From: Methylotenera_A sp036675645
GTDB lineage: Bacteria > Pseudomonadota > Gammaproteobacteria > Burkholderiales > Methylophilaceae
DNA length: 8,104 bases
Direction: 5' to 3'
Assembly: GCA_036675645.1 (NCBI GenBank)
Contig: JAKFEP010000143.1
Location: 1 to 8,104 of the forward strand
Part shown: positions 1 to 5,269 of the stretch, piece by piece
How positions within the stretch are numbered: the first letter of the stretch is position 1
How the letters are laid out: the number at the start of each line of letters is the position of its first letter
Translations under genes and position numbers: made by a program
Notes under the pieces: generated by a model
Databases searched by the model: none
What the model was told of the DNA's origin: nothing
Seen by the model: the letters and a program-made list of their open reading frames with translations, nothing else

Positions 1-278
1 ATCGCCTCTCCTGCGCGGCGCACATCATTCTCGCTGGCACGTGCAAGCGAGCATACGGTTGAATTGTGGATTAAACCTGCAATGGTGTGAATGGCGTCAA
101 AATCACCGGGGCTGGCAGCAGCAAAACCCGCTTCAATCACATTAACACCTAATTTTTCAAGTTGGCGCGCAATACGGACTTTTTCCTCTTTGGTCATGGC
201 TGCGCCTGGACTTTGCTCGCCATCACGCAAGGTAGTGTCAAAAATAATAATACTGTCTAATTCTTTTGGCTGGTTCAT
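1..278 (-). CDS. leuA: 2-isopropylmalate synthase, N-terminal part (cut by window edge)
   Basis: The first 92 codons are present; the rest lies beyond base 1. LeuA condenses acetyl-CoA with 2-oxoisovalerate to give 2-isopropylmalate, the first committed step of leucine synthesis in the cytoplasm. The translation opens with MNQPKELDSIIIFDTTLRDG. FDTTLRDGEQSPG (residues 13-25) is the family signature, with metal-ligand Asp14 and catalytic Arg18. It is followed by IEAGF (about 47-51) and ASPGDF. LeuA/homocitrate synthase/CimA relatives share this signature, but the N-terminus and context favour LeuA. The ATG at 278 is chosen because it is preceded by AGGA (287-290) at 8-base spacing and because the match begins near residue 8. 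Upstream lies a candidate leucine-rich leader and promoter, suggesting control separate from pssA. Confidence 0.93.
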   Translation of the reverse strand, partial: MNQPKELDSIIIFDTTLRDGEQSPGAAMTKEEKVRIARQLEKLGVNVIEAGFAAASPGDFDAIHTIAGLIHNSTVCSLARASENDVRRAGEA

Positions 279-305
279 TTGTGCTGTCCTAAATCAATAC
301 GCGAA

Positions 306-341
306 TTTTACTCGCTGAAGCAATTTTCAGCGAGCGTAAAA
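306..341 (-). promoter_or_regulatory. Long hairpin in the leuA 5' leader
   Basis: A 9-bp perfect stem (311-319 with 326-334, CTCGCTGAA/TTCAGCGAG) has a 6-base loop. Past a 2-base one-sided bulge it extends by 5 bp (306-310 TTTTA with 337-341 TAAAA). It lies between the leader-peptide stop and the leuA ribosome binding site. On the minus strand the bases after the stem begin TTCGCG, so there is no U-tract and it is not a classical intrinsic terminator in either direction. Its position is that of the terminator or pause hairpin in an attenuator. The hairpin is seen directly; the function is inferred. Confidence 0.6.
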
Positions 342-363
342 ATACTTAATTTGGGGGTGGGGA

Positions 364-462
364 TTAGTCTGCGCGCACGCGCAGACGAAGTGCTAGCGCA
401 CGTAACAAAGCGAGGCTTAAGAATATGCCTGCTAAAAACTGGAATGTAAATGAACTCAACAT
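364..462 (-). CDS. Candidate leucine-rich leader peptide upstream of leuA (32 aa)
   Basis: This is a 32-codon frame, ATG at 462 and TAA at 364-366, lying wholly between pssA and leuA and oriented with leuA. It contains 9 Leu (codons 2, 10, 15, 17, 19, 20, 23, 25, 27) and uses all six Leu codons. Residues 15-27 read LSLALLRALALRL, 7 Leu in 13, and the peptide ends RVRAD. Leucine-rich short ORFs before leu operons are the classic sensing element of ribosome-mediated attenuation (leuL in enterobacteria). No Shine-Dalgarno sequence precedes it: the predicted transcription start coincides with the A of the ATG, so translation would be leaderless. The 3' codons overlap two hairpins (390-401 and 367-386). 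An alternative is a small hydrophobic membrane peptide, or chance. The Leu density and location favour a leader peptide, but no homology was tested. Confidence 0.6.
   Translation of the reverse strand: MLSSFTFQFLAGIFLSLALLRALALRLRVRAD
367..386 (-). promoter_or_regulatory. GC-rich hairpin at the end of the leader ORF
   Basis: This is a perfect inverted repeat, GTCTGCGC/GCGCAGAC, in 20 bases: 8 bp with a 4-base loop. It covers the last seven codons of the leucine-rich leader frame, ending just before its stop. A smaller hairpin (GTGC/GCAC, 390-401) lies just upstream over codons 21-25. In an attenuator, a stem at the leader's end acts as the pause hairpin that synchronises polymerase with the leader ribosome. 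A C-rich, G-free stretch (CCCCACCCCC, minus strand) follows immediately at about 352-362. The structure is seen; the role is inferred. Confidence 0.5.
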
Positions 463-468
463 GACTTT

Positions 469-497
469 AGTATAGGGGCTTTTAATGTGCTTTTCAA
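469..497 (-). promoter_or_regulatory. Predicted sigma70 promoter for the leuA leader transcript
   Basis: On the minus strand TTGAAA (492-497) and TATACT (469-474) are separated by exactly 17 bases. That is 4 of 6 at -35 and 5 of 6 at -10 relative to TTGACA/TATAAT. The predicted +1 is at about 462, the A of the leader ATG. The promoter starts about 15 bases past the pssA stop, giving leuA its own transcription. A short inverted repeat TTCAA-C-TTGAA (493-503) straddles the -35 and could be an operator half-site pair, but it is too short to assert. Confidence 0.65.
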
Positions 498-511
498 GTT
501 GAAGAAACTAA

Positions 512-1303
512 TTAATTACTCACAGTTTTCTTAATTCGTGATTTTATCCACAAATAATAACCTGACAACGCATACACCAACACCACCGTAAACAACACCT
601 CTGGCGGGCTGGAGGACACTAACACAAACGCCAACACGATAGCTAGAATAGCCACAAACGGCACGCTTTGTTTTAAATTGATGTCTTTACCACTATAAAA
701 CTTTAAGTCGGAAACCATGCTGCCCGCAGCAAATAACGTCAAGGCGGCAGCTAACCATTTCATCTCAATCACACCAAAAAATATCTCGCGGCCTGTCACG
801 CTGTACTCGTTGGCCACCCACACAAAACCTGCCAGCAATGCTGCGGCAGCCGGGCTAGGCAGACCCTGGAAATAACGTTTATCCTGAAATGGGTCATCTA
901 ATTTGGTATTGAACCGTGCTAGGCGCAAGGCTGCACAGGCACAATATAAAAACGCGGCTATCCAGCCTAATTTTCTCAAAGGCCCTAACGCCCATTCATA
1001 CATGATTAACGCGGGTGCCACACCAAAAGACACCATATCCGACAAGCTGTCATACTCCGCCCCAAATGCGCTTGTTGTATTAGTCATACGCGCTACGCGT
1101 CCATCCAAGCCATCTAGCACCATGGCAATAAAAATAGCGATGGCAGATTGCTCAAAGTTACCATTCATGGCCTGTACAATGGCATAAAAGCCAGCAAACA
1201 ATGAGGCTGAGGTAAATAAATTAGGCAGCAAATAAATGCCGCGAGCACGCAAACCCTCTTGGTTGGCGTTGCGTCGTGCTGTACGTTGTTTGGGCTCTAC
1301 CAT
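512..1303 (-). CDS. pssA: CDP-diacylglycerol--serine O-phosphatidyltransferase (phosphatidylserine synthase)
   Basis: Integral membrane enzyme that makes phosphatidylserine from CDP-diacylglycerol and L-serine, the precursor of phosphatidylethanolamine. The CDP-alcohol phosphatidyltransferase motif is complete: D64-x2-D67-G68-x2-A71-R72-x8-G81-x3-D85-x3-D89. It lies at the end of the second hydrophobic segment, after GIYLLPNLFTSASLFAGF (22-39), the usual opening of the Bacillus-type PssA. Several further hydrophobic segments follow to the C-terminus. At 263 aa the length is normal for this membrane-bound type, unlike the phospholipase-D-like E. coli PssA. The ATG at 1303 has GGAG about 10 bases upstream (1314-1317). 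It is the last gene of the lipid set, 47 bases after the CdsA-family gene that makes its substrate. The leuA promoter starts just after its stop. No terminator is visible after it. Confidence 0.93.
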   Translation of the reverse strand: MVEPKQRTARRNANQEGLRARGIYLLPNLFTSASLFAGFYAIVQAMNGNFEQSAIAIFIAMVLDGLDGRVARMTNTTSAFGAEYDSLSDMVSFGVAPALIMYEWALGPLRKLGWIAAFLYCACAALRLARFNTKLDDPFQDKRYFQGLPSPAAAALLAGFVWVANEYSVTGREIFFGVIEMKWLAAALTLFAAGSMVSDLKFYSGKDINLKQSVPFVAILAIVLAFVLVSSSPPEVLFTVVLVYALSGYYLWIKSRIKKTVSN

Positions 1304-1350
1304 CTCAATATGACTCCAAATGATTATAAATAGTATAAATCAAGCAGCAA

Positions 1351-2364
1351 CTATGGCGTAAAGAAATAACGCGTTAAATGGAAGAATATGGGGGCAGCGA
1401 AGCTTACCGAGTCCATACGATCCATCATGCCACCGTGGCCTTGTATCATATTACCCCAATCTTTAGCGCCCAAGCTGCGCTTAATTGCCGACATCACTAG
1501 CCCACCCAAAAAGCCCATGGTTACAATAATTGCAGCCATACCCGCACTTTGCAACGGTGTAAATGGCGTTATCCACCACATGGCAGCACCAATTAAAATA
1601 GTGCTAAAACCACCGCCGATTAAGCCTTCAAGCGTCTTATTAGGACTAACGACAGGAGCAACTTTTGTCTTACCCAATAAGTTACCAAACACATATTGCA
1701 GCACGTCACTTAACTGCACAATTAGCATAAAGTAAAACAGTAGGAGCGCATTTTGACCATCGAAATTAGGGATAGGCAACAGCAGTAAAGCAGGCGCATG
1801 GCTGATGCAATAGATACAAATCATTACCCCCCACTGAATTTTAGCGGTGCGTTCTAAAAAGTGCTCAGTATCTTGCGCTAACACCGAAATTGAAGGCATG
1901 AGCAAAAATGCATAGACAGGAATGAGTATGGTAAACAGCGCGTACCATTCAATATAGATAAAGTAATAATGCAGCGGGATGAGCAGAAAAAACGCCAATG
2001 ATAAAGCACGATGGTCGCCTGCACGGGTGGGGGTGAGCGTCATAAATTCGCGCAAGGCAAAATATGAAATTGCGGCAAACAGCAAAATTGCGCCAATTTT
2101 CCCCGCTAAAAATGCCACTGCAAACACTGCCACCATCACCCACCATGCGTTTACGCGGGCGACTAAATTATCTAGCACTTTTTGCGATTTTTCATTTGGA
2201 TCTGATTGTTTGGCAAGCTTGCTTTTTAGCAGCCAACCAATGACTGTGGCAATCAATAGTAAGCCTGCCACACCACCTATCAGCCAATAAAATTTATGTG
2301 CTGGACTTAAATCTATAAGTCTTAAATCTACAAGCCTTAATGTTTCTAATGATTGAGCAAACAT
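1351..2364 (-). CDS. cdsA: Phosphatidate cytidylyltransferase (CDP-diacylglycerol synthase), CdsA/YnbB-like
   Basis: Membrane enzyme that joins phosphatidate and CTP to form CDP-diacylglycerol, the substrate of the two CDP-alcohol transferases in this cluster. The C-terminal family signature is complete: S292-A-I-K295-R296, K301-D302, H310-G-G-M-M-D315-R316-M-D318. An upstream motif SDVLQYVFGNLLGK (219-232) then SPNKTLEG (240-247) corresponds to the usual DTxAYxxGRxxGK plus SPKKTxEG, with VLQY replacing the TxAY seen in ordinary CdsA. That variant and the gene neighbours recall E. coli YnbB. It has many hydrophobic segments. At 337 aa it exceeds the roughly 285 aa of E. coli CdsA, mostly because of an N-terminal extension with a tandem LRL[VI]D repeat. 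The ATG at 2364 has AGGA 8 bases upstream, inside a small hairpin. A second, housekeeping cdsA elsewhere in the genome is likely but not visible here. Confidence 0.88.
   Translation of the reverse strand: MFAQSLETLRLVDLRLIDLSPAHKFYWLIGGVAGLLLIATVIGWLLKSKLAKQSDPNEKSQKVLDNLVARVNAWWVMVAVFAVAFLAGKIGAILLFAAISYFALREFMTLTPTRAGDHRALSLAFFLLIPLHYYFIYIEWYALFTILIPVYAFLLMPSISVLAQDTEHFLERTAKIQWGVMICIYCISHAPALLLLPIPNFDGQNALLLFYFMLIVQLSDVLQYVFGNLLGKTKVAPVVSPNKTLEGLIGGGFSTILIGAAMWWITPFTPLQSAGMAAIIVTMGFLGGLVMSAIKRSLGAKDWGNMIQGHGGMMDRMDSVSFAAPIFFHLTRYFFTP
2305..2334 (-). repeat. 15-base in-frame tandem duplication at the 5' end of the cdsA-like gene
   Basis: Two adjacent 15-base units, ACTTAAATCTATAAG (2305-2319) and TCTTAAATCTACAAG (2320-2334) on the plus strand, differ at two positions. 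A degraded third start (CCTTAA) follows. They encode consecutive pentapeptides LRLVD and LRLID (residues 9-18) in the N-terminal extension. The length is a multiple of three, so the frame is kept. Replication slippage in a tolerant region is the simplest explanation. Confidence 0.7.
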
Positions 2365-2377
2365 AGGATTTTTCCTA
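2364..2377 (-). promoter_or_regulatory. Small hairpin holding the ribosome binding site of the cdsA-like gene
   Basis: On the minus strand TAGGA-AAAA-TCCTA forms a 5-bp stem with a 4-base loop. Its 5' arm contains the AGGA ribosome binding site and its 3' arm reaches the A of the ATG. It sits in the 23-base gap after the acyltransferase stop. Such a weak stem could make initiation depend on ribosomes arriving from the upstream gene. The function is inferred. Confidence 0.4.
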
Positions 2378-2387
2378 AAAAGTTACC

Positions 2388-2993
2388 TTAAATGAGTTGC
2401 AGAACGGCCTCGCGGGCACGGCTTAGAAACGCTTTTTTATGTTCAGTCAATTCAAACTGTATCGCATTACCAAAGCGCACCGTGCATATCAGCGGCACAG
2501 GAAATATGCTACCTTTTGGCAGGCTGCGATGCAGTGTGTCTAAATACACAGGCACCAGCTTTACTTTTGGGAAAGCCTCTGCCAAATGATACAAACCGCC
2601 TTTAAACTCGTTTGGCTCTGCCTGTGCACGGCGCGTGCCTTCAGGGAAAATAATTAAAGAATCACCCTGCGCCAGTGCTGCCAACAATGGAGCGAGCGGG
2701 TCGCTATGCCTTGAGACTTCACGCTCAATCAACACCGCATTCAACACTTGCAACGCAATAAAACGCTTAACCCTGCCATTTCCCCAATAATCTTTAGCCG
2801 CCACTGGCCGCGTCTTTGCGCGAATCTCAGCCGGCAAAGCCACCCACAAAGCCAGCGTATCAAGGTGACTGGTGTGATTAGTGAAATAAATACTTTGCGT
2901 TTCAGTCGGCGCAGCGTCTATCCAGCGCGCTTGTGCGCCAACTAAAATTTTTACTAAGCCAATTAAGCCCAAACGGGCAATACTTACTATCAT
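2388..2993 (-). CDS. 1-acyl-sn-glycerol-3-phosphate acyltransferase (PlsC/LPLAT family)
   Basis: A 201-aa membrane-associated acyltransferase, expected to acylate lysophosphatidate (or another lysolipid) to phosphatidate for the CdsA-like enzyme encoded just downstream. The LPLAT blocks are present in order: NHTSHLD (39-45), giving the catalytic HX4D pair H40/D45; FPEGTRR (116-122), the glycerol-phosphate binding block; and VPVYLD (147-152). One hydrophobic segment (about 5-20) precedes the catalytic block. I place the start at ATG 2993, not the in-frame TTG at 3038. The ATG overlaps the preceding stop as ATGA, the family match starts there, and the extra 15 residues are polar and encoded inside the upstream gene. 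Translational coupling to the CDP-alcohol transferase is likely, as only a weak AGAG precedes the start. Acyl donor and exact lysolipid are unknown. Confidence 0.87.
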   Translation of the reverse strand: MIVSIARLGLIGLVKILVGAQARWIDAAPTETQSIYFTNHTSHLDTLALWVALPAEIRAKTRPVAAKDYWGNGRVKRFIALQVLNAVLIEREVSRHSDPLAPLLAALAQGDSLIIFPEGTRRAQAEPNEFKGGLYHLAEAFPKVKLVPVYLDTLHRSLPKGSIFPVPLICTVRFGNAIQFELTEHKKAFLSRAREAVLQLI

Positions 2994-3628
2994 CTCTGAT
3001 TTAACTGTTTGGCGATCGTCAGTGTACGTGTCACACAAGTAATCGCCGCGCCTATCGCAATCACGTAAGTGGTCATAATGAGCGCATGATAGCTATCGTT
3101 AAAATACAGCTCTGCCGCACCAATTAGGCAGCCCAGCGTCATTACAAACATACGGTGTTGTTTAGCTAGCGGCCCGCGAAAGTCTTGCGCCAAACCTAAT
3201 GCGCCGCCCAGCACACGAATATAGGCAGTTTTTGCCGCAAACAATGCCCCCAACCAGCCGAGCCAAGGCATAAAAACGGCATACCCCAGCGCCACGATAA
3301 ACAGTGAATCTGCAATGCGATCAGGAATTTCGTTATACAGCGCGCCTACTTTGGATTGCTTGCCGCCCTCAATCGCTACCATGCCATCCAGCATGTTGCA
3401 CAACAATCGCAACTGCACGCATATGGCCACCGCAAGCAAAGTATTCCATGTATGTGGCGGCGAGCTTGGGCAGGCCAATAACCATGCAGCTATTAGGGCA
3501 GGTAAAATACTGAGCACAGAAATAAAATTAGGTGAAACATCATATTTCACTAGCAGACTCGCCAGCCATTTTGCCCAGCTTGTACTGCGCGTGGCCAGTG
3601 GACGGCGGCTATCTTGTTTTTCTGCCAT
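2990..3628 (-). CDS. CDP-alcohol phosphatidyltransferase family protein with divergent active-site motif
   Basis: A 212-aa membrane protein, first gene of the minus-strand lipid set. The family fold is indicated by a motif region after the second hydrophobic segment, but it departs from D-x2-DG-x2-AR-x8-G-x3-D-x3-D. Here it reads N78-x2-D81-G82-x2-A85-I86-x8-G95-x3-N99-x3-D103, followed by D107. The first and third Asp are Asn and the Arg is Ile. RGPLAKQHR (151-159) follows, a likely substrate-head contact. From memory, E. coli YnbA has a similar NALDG...LNE pattern, so this may be a consistent subfamily and not a dead enzyme. The likely reaction is transfer of a phosphatidyl group from CDP-diacylglycerol to an unidentified alcohol (glycerol-phosphate, inositol-phosphate or phosphatidylglycerol are possible). 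The ATG at 3628 has a strong GGGGAG 7 bases upstream. Its stop overlaps the acyltransferase start. Confidence 0.8.
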   Translation of the reverse strand: MAEKQDSRRPLATRSTSWAKWLASLLVKYDVSPNFISVLSILPALIAAWLLACPSSPPHTWNTLLAVAICVQLRLLCNMLDGMVAIEGGKQSKVGALYNEIPDRIADSLFIVALGYAVFMPWLGWLGALFAAKTAYIRVLGGALGLAQDFRGPLAKQHRMFVMTLGCLIGAAELYFNDSYHALIMTTYVIAIGAAITCVTRTLTIAKQLNQR

Positions 3629-3671
3629 TTTTAAGCTCCCCTAATTCGACAAAACCTATTCTGCAAATTTA

Positions 3672-3680
3672 AGTATATCA
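3672..3680 (-). promoter_or_regulatory. Predicted extended -10 promoter of the lipid operon
   Basis: On the minus strand TGA-TATACT forms an extended -10 (TGn plus 5 of 6 consensus). No good -35 lies 17 bases upstream (CGGCGA), as is common for extended -10 promoters. The predicted start is at about 3665, 37 bases before the ATG at 3628. Confidence 0.45.
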
Positions 3681-3686
3681 AAGGCA

Positions 3687-3695
3687 TGATAAAAT
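3687..3695 (+). promoter_or_regulatory. Predicted extended -10 promoter of tgt
   Basis: TGA-TAAAAT (TG at 3687-3688, hexamer 3690-3695) is an extended -10 with a poor -35 (ATTTAA at 3667-3672). The predicted start is at about 3702, leaving a 34-base leader to the tgt ATG. It is back-to-back with the lipid-operon -10, so polymerase footprints would overlap. Confidence 0.45.
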
Positions 3696-3735
3696 CGCCG
3701 CTATCTTTTAGCTGACAAAGCACTTAGCACACATC

Positions 3736-4842
3736 ATGCAATTTACCCTACACAAACAAGACGGCCTTGCTCGTCGAGGTACTATTCACCTAGCGCATGG
3801 CAAGGTTGAAACACCCGCCTTTATGCCAGTTGGCACTTACGGCACGGTCAAGGCCATGTCACCCTTGGAGCTTAACGAAATTGACGCGCATATTGTGCTG
3901 GGCAACACCTTCCATCTGTGGCTGCGGCCTGGGCTAGAGGTGATTGCCGCACACGGGGGACTGCACAAGTTTATGGGATGGGATAAGCCGACACTCACCG
4001 ACTCTGGCGGCTTTCAGGTGTTCAGCTTAGGCGCCATGCGCAAAATTAGCGAAGAAGGCGTCAAGTTTCAAAGCCCGATTAATGGCGATACCTGCTTTTT
4101 AACGCCAGAAGAATCAATGCGCATTCAAAAGATATTAAACAGCGACATCGTGATGATTTTTGATGAATGCACACCCTTCCCCGCCACCCATAAAGAAGCA
4201 AATGATTCTATGCAGCTTTCGTTGCGCTGGGCAAAGCGTAGCAAAGATGCGCATCAAGGAAATAGCAACGCTCTATTCGGCATCATTCAAGGCGGCATGT
4301 TTGAAGACTTACGTGATGTTTCTTTAAATGGTTTGGTGGATATTGATTTTGATGGCTTTGCTATAGGCGGCTTATCGGTAGGCGAGCCCAAAGAAGATAT
4401 GCTGCGTATTTTGGCGCATACCGCGCCCAAAATGCCGGAAAACAAACCGCGTTATTTAATGGGGGTCGGCACACCAGAAGACTTGGTGGATGCGGTTTCA
4501 CAAGGTATTGATATGTTCGATTGCGTGATGCCCACCCGCAATGCGCGTAACGGCTGGCTATTTACCCAATACGGCGATATTAAAATTAAAAACGCTGGCT
4601 ATAAGAACGATTTAAAACCTTTAGATAGCGATTGCACTTGCTACACTTGCCAAAATTTTACTCGTGCTTACTTGCACCATTTGCACAAAGTGGGTGAGAT
4701 TTTAGGCGCGCGTTTGAATACTATTCATAATTTGCATTATTACCAAGTGTTGATGCAAGGTATGCGTGATTCGATTGTGACAGGCAGTTTCGAAGTATTC
4801 GCTAAAACCTTTGCTGAAAAACGTGCTCACATGAACACTTAA
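3736..4842 (+). CDS. tgt: tRNA-guanine transglycosylase (queuine tRNA-ribosyltransferase)
   Basis: Cytoplasmic enzyme that swaps guanine 34 of Asp, Asn, His and Tyr tRNAs for preQ1, a late step of queuosine synthesis. The TIM-barrel hallmarks are intact: TDSGGFQVFSLG (88-99) with general-acid/base Asp89; DECTPFPA (143-150); the substrate loop GGLSVGE (211-217); FDCVMPTRNARNG (261-273) with nucleophile Asp262; and the zinc site C300-x-C302-x2-C305 with H331. Its length of 368 aa is close to the 375 of E. coli, with numbering offset by two after the first domain. The ATG at 3736 begins the conserved MQFTL-type start; no clear ribosome binding site precedes it. As in many proteobacteria it is followed by yajC-secD-secF. 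The usual upstream partner queA is absent, its place taken by the divergent lipid genes. Confidence 0.97.
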   Translation: MQFTLHKQDGLARRGTIHLAHGKVETPAFMPVGTYGTVKAMSPLELNEIDAHIVLGNTFHLWLRPGLEVIAAHGGLHKFMGWDKPTLTDSGGFQVFSLGAMRKISEEGVKFQSPINGDTCFLTPEESMRIQKILNSDIVMIFDECTPFPATHKEANDSMQLSLRWAKRSKDAHQGNSNALFGIIQGGMFEDLRDVSLNGLVDIDFDGFAIGGLSVGEPKEDMLRILAHTAPKMPENKPRYLMGVGTPEDLVDAVSQGIDMFDCVMPTRNARNGWLFTQYGDIKIKNAGYKNDLKPLDSDCTCYTCQNFTRAYLHHLHKVGEILGARLNTIHNLHYYQVLMQGMRDSIVTGSFEVFAKTFAEKRAHMNT

Positions 4843-4878
4843 CTGATGTCCACACAACTCTCTTATTAAGTTAGTCTG

Positions 4879-4887
4879 TGCTAAAAT
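4879..4887 (+). promoter_or_regulatory. Predicted extended -10 promoter of yajC-secDF
   Basis: TGC-TAAAAT (hexamer 4882-4887) lies in the 97-base gap after tgt, with no good -35. The following C gives TGnTAAAATC, the same nine-position pattern as the tgt promoter. The predicted start is at about 4894, 46 bases before the yajC ATG. It would allow export genes to be expressed independently of tgt. Confidence 0.45.
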
Positions 4888-4939
4888 CCTGCGTTAATTA
4901 GGAACTCACTTTGCAACCAATTTTTTGAAAGTTATCGTC

Positions 4940-5269
4940 ATGTTAAACAATCTATTTATTAGTAACGCACACGCAGCCCCTGCCGCCCCAGGTGGCGATT
5001 TATTTAGCTTTTTGCCCATTATTATTATTTTTGCACTGTTTTACTTTATGCTGATTCGCCCGCAAATGAAAGCAGCAAAACAGCAAAAAGCCATGATAGA
5101 TGCACTGAAAGCGGGCGACGAAGTAGCCACTGCCGGTGGTGTGATTGGTAAAGTAACTAAAGTGGGTGACCACTACGTGAGCATTGAAATTGCAACGAAT
5201 ACAGTGATTAACGTACAAAAACACACCGTGCAGACTATGTTGCCACCTGGTACGATTAAATCTATTTAA
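4940..5269 (+). CDS. yajC: Sec translocase accessory subunit YajC
   Basis: A 109-aa inner-membrane protein that associates with SecD and SecF in the holo-translocon. One transmembrane segment (about 22-39) ends in the hallmark LIRPQ (38-42). A basic stretch rich in Lys and Gln follows, then the conserved cytoplasmic domain with LKAGDEVATAGGVIGKV (56-72). I place the start at ATG 4940. An in-frame TTG at 4925 would add only MKVIV, and family members usually begin with a short Ala-rich run like SNAHAAPAAPGG before the membrane segment. The ribosome binding site is weak (GAAAG, 4927-4931). It is followed by secD after 65 bases, the usual order, and the same stoichiometric complex is implied. Confidence 0.95.
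   Translation: MLNNLFISNAHAAPAAPGGDLFSFLPIIIIFALFYFMLIRPQMKAAKQQKAMIDALKAGDEVATAGGVIGKVTKVGDHYVSIEIATNTVINVQKHTVQTMLPPGTIKSI

Noticed and set aside
91..318. A 75-codon plus-strand frame over the leuA start
   Set aside because: It is antisense to the well-supported leuA N-terminus and its leader, with no ribosome binding site or family resemblance.
306..341. Intrinsic terminator reading at the long hairpin
   Set aside because: Neither strand has a U-run after the stem: T-rich and A-rich sequences are in the stem itself and the following bases are mixed. It is kept as a hairpin, not a terminator.
425..475. A 16-codon plus-strand ORF (ATG at 425, TAG at 473-475)
   Set aside because: It overlaps the leader ORF and promoter on the other strand, has ordinary composition and drives no downstream plus-strand gene.
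1316..1350. Promoter for pssA alone (TTGCTG-16-TATAAT, minus strand; -35 at 1345-1350, -10 at 1323-1328)
   Set aside because: The -10 is perfect but the -35 matches only 3 of 6, and the predicted start would fall inside the GGAG ribosome binding site. It could be a weak internal promoter, but I could not support it.
2994..3038. Longer acyltransferase start at TTG 3038
   Set aside because: The added 15 residues are polar, lie within the upstream gene and precede the family match. The ATG at 2993 forms an ATGA overlap typical of coupled genes.
4925..4939. TTG start for yajC at 4925
   Set aside because: It adds only five residues and has no ribosome binding site. The ATG at 4940 matches the usual family N-terminus.
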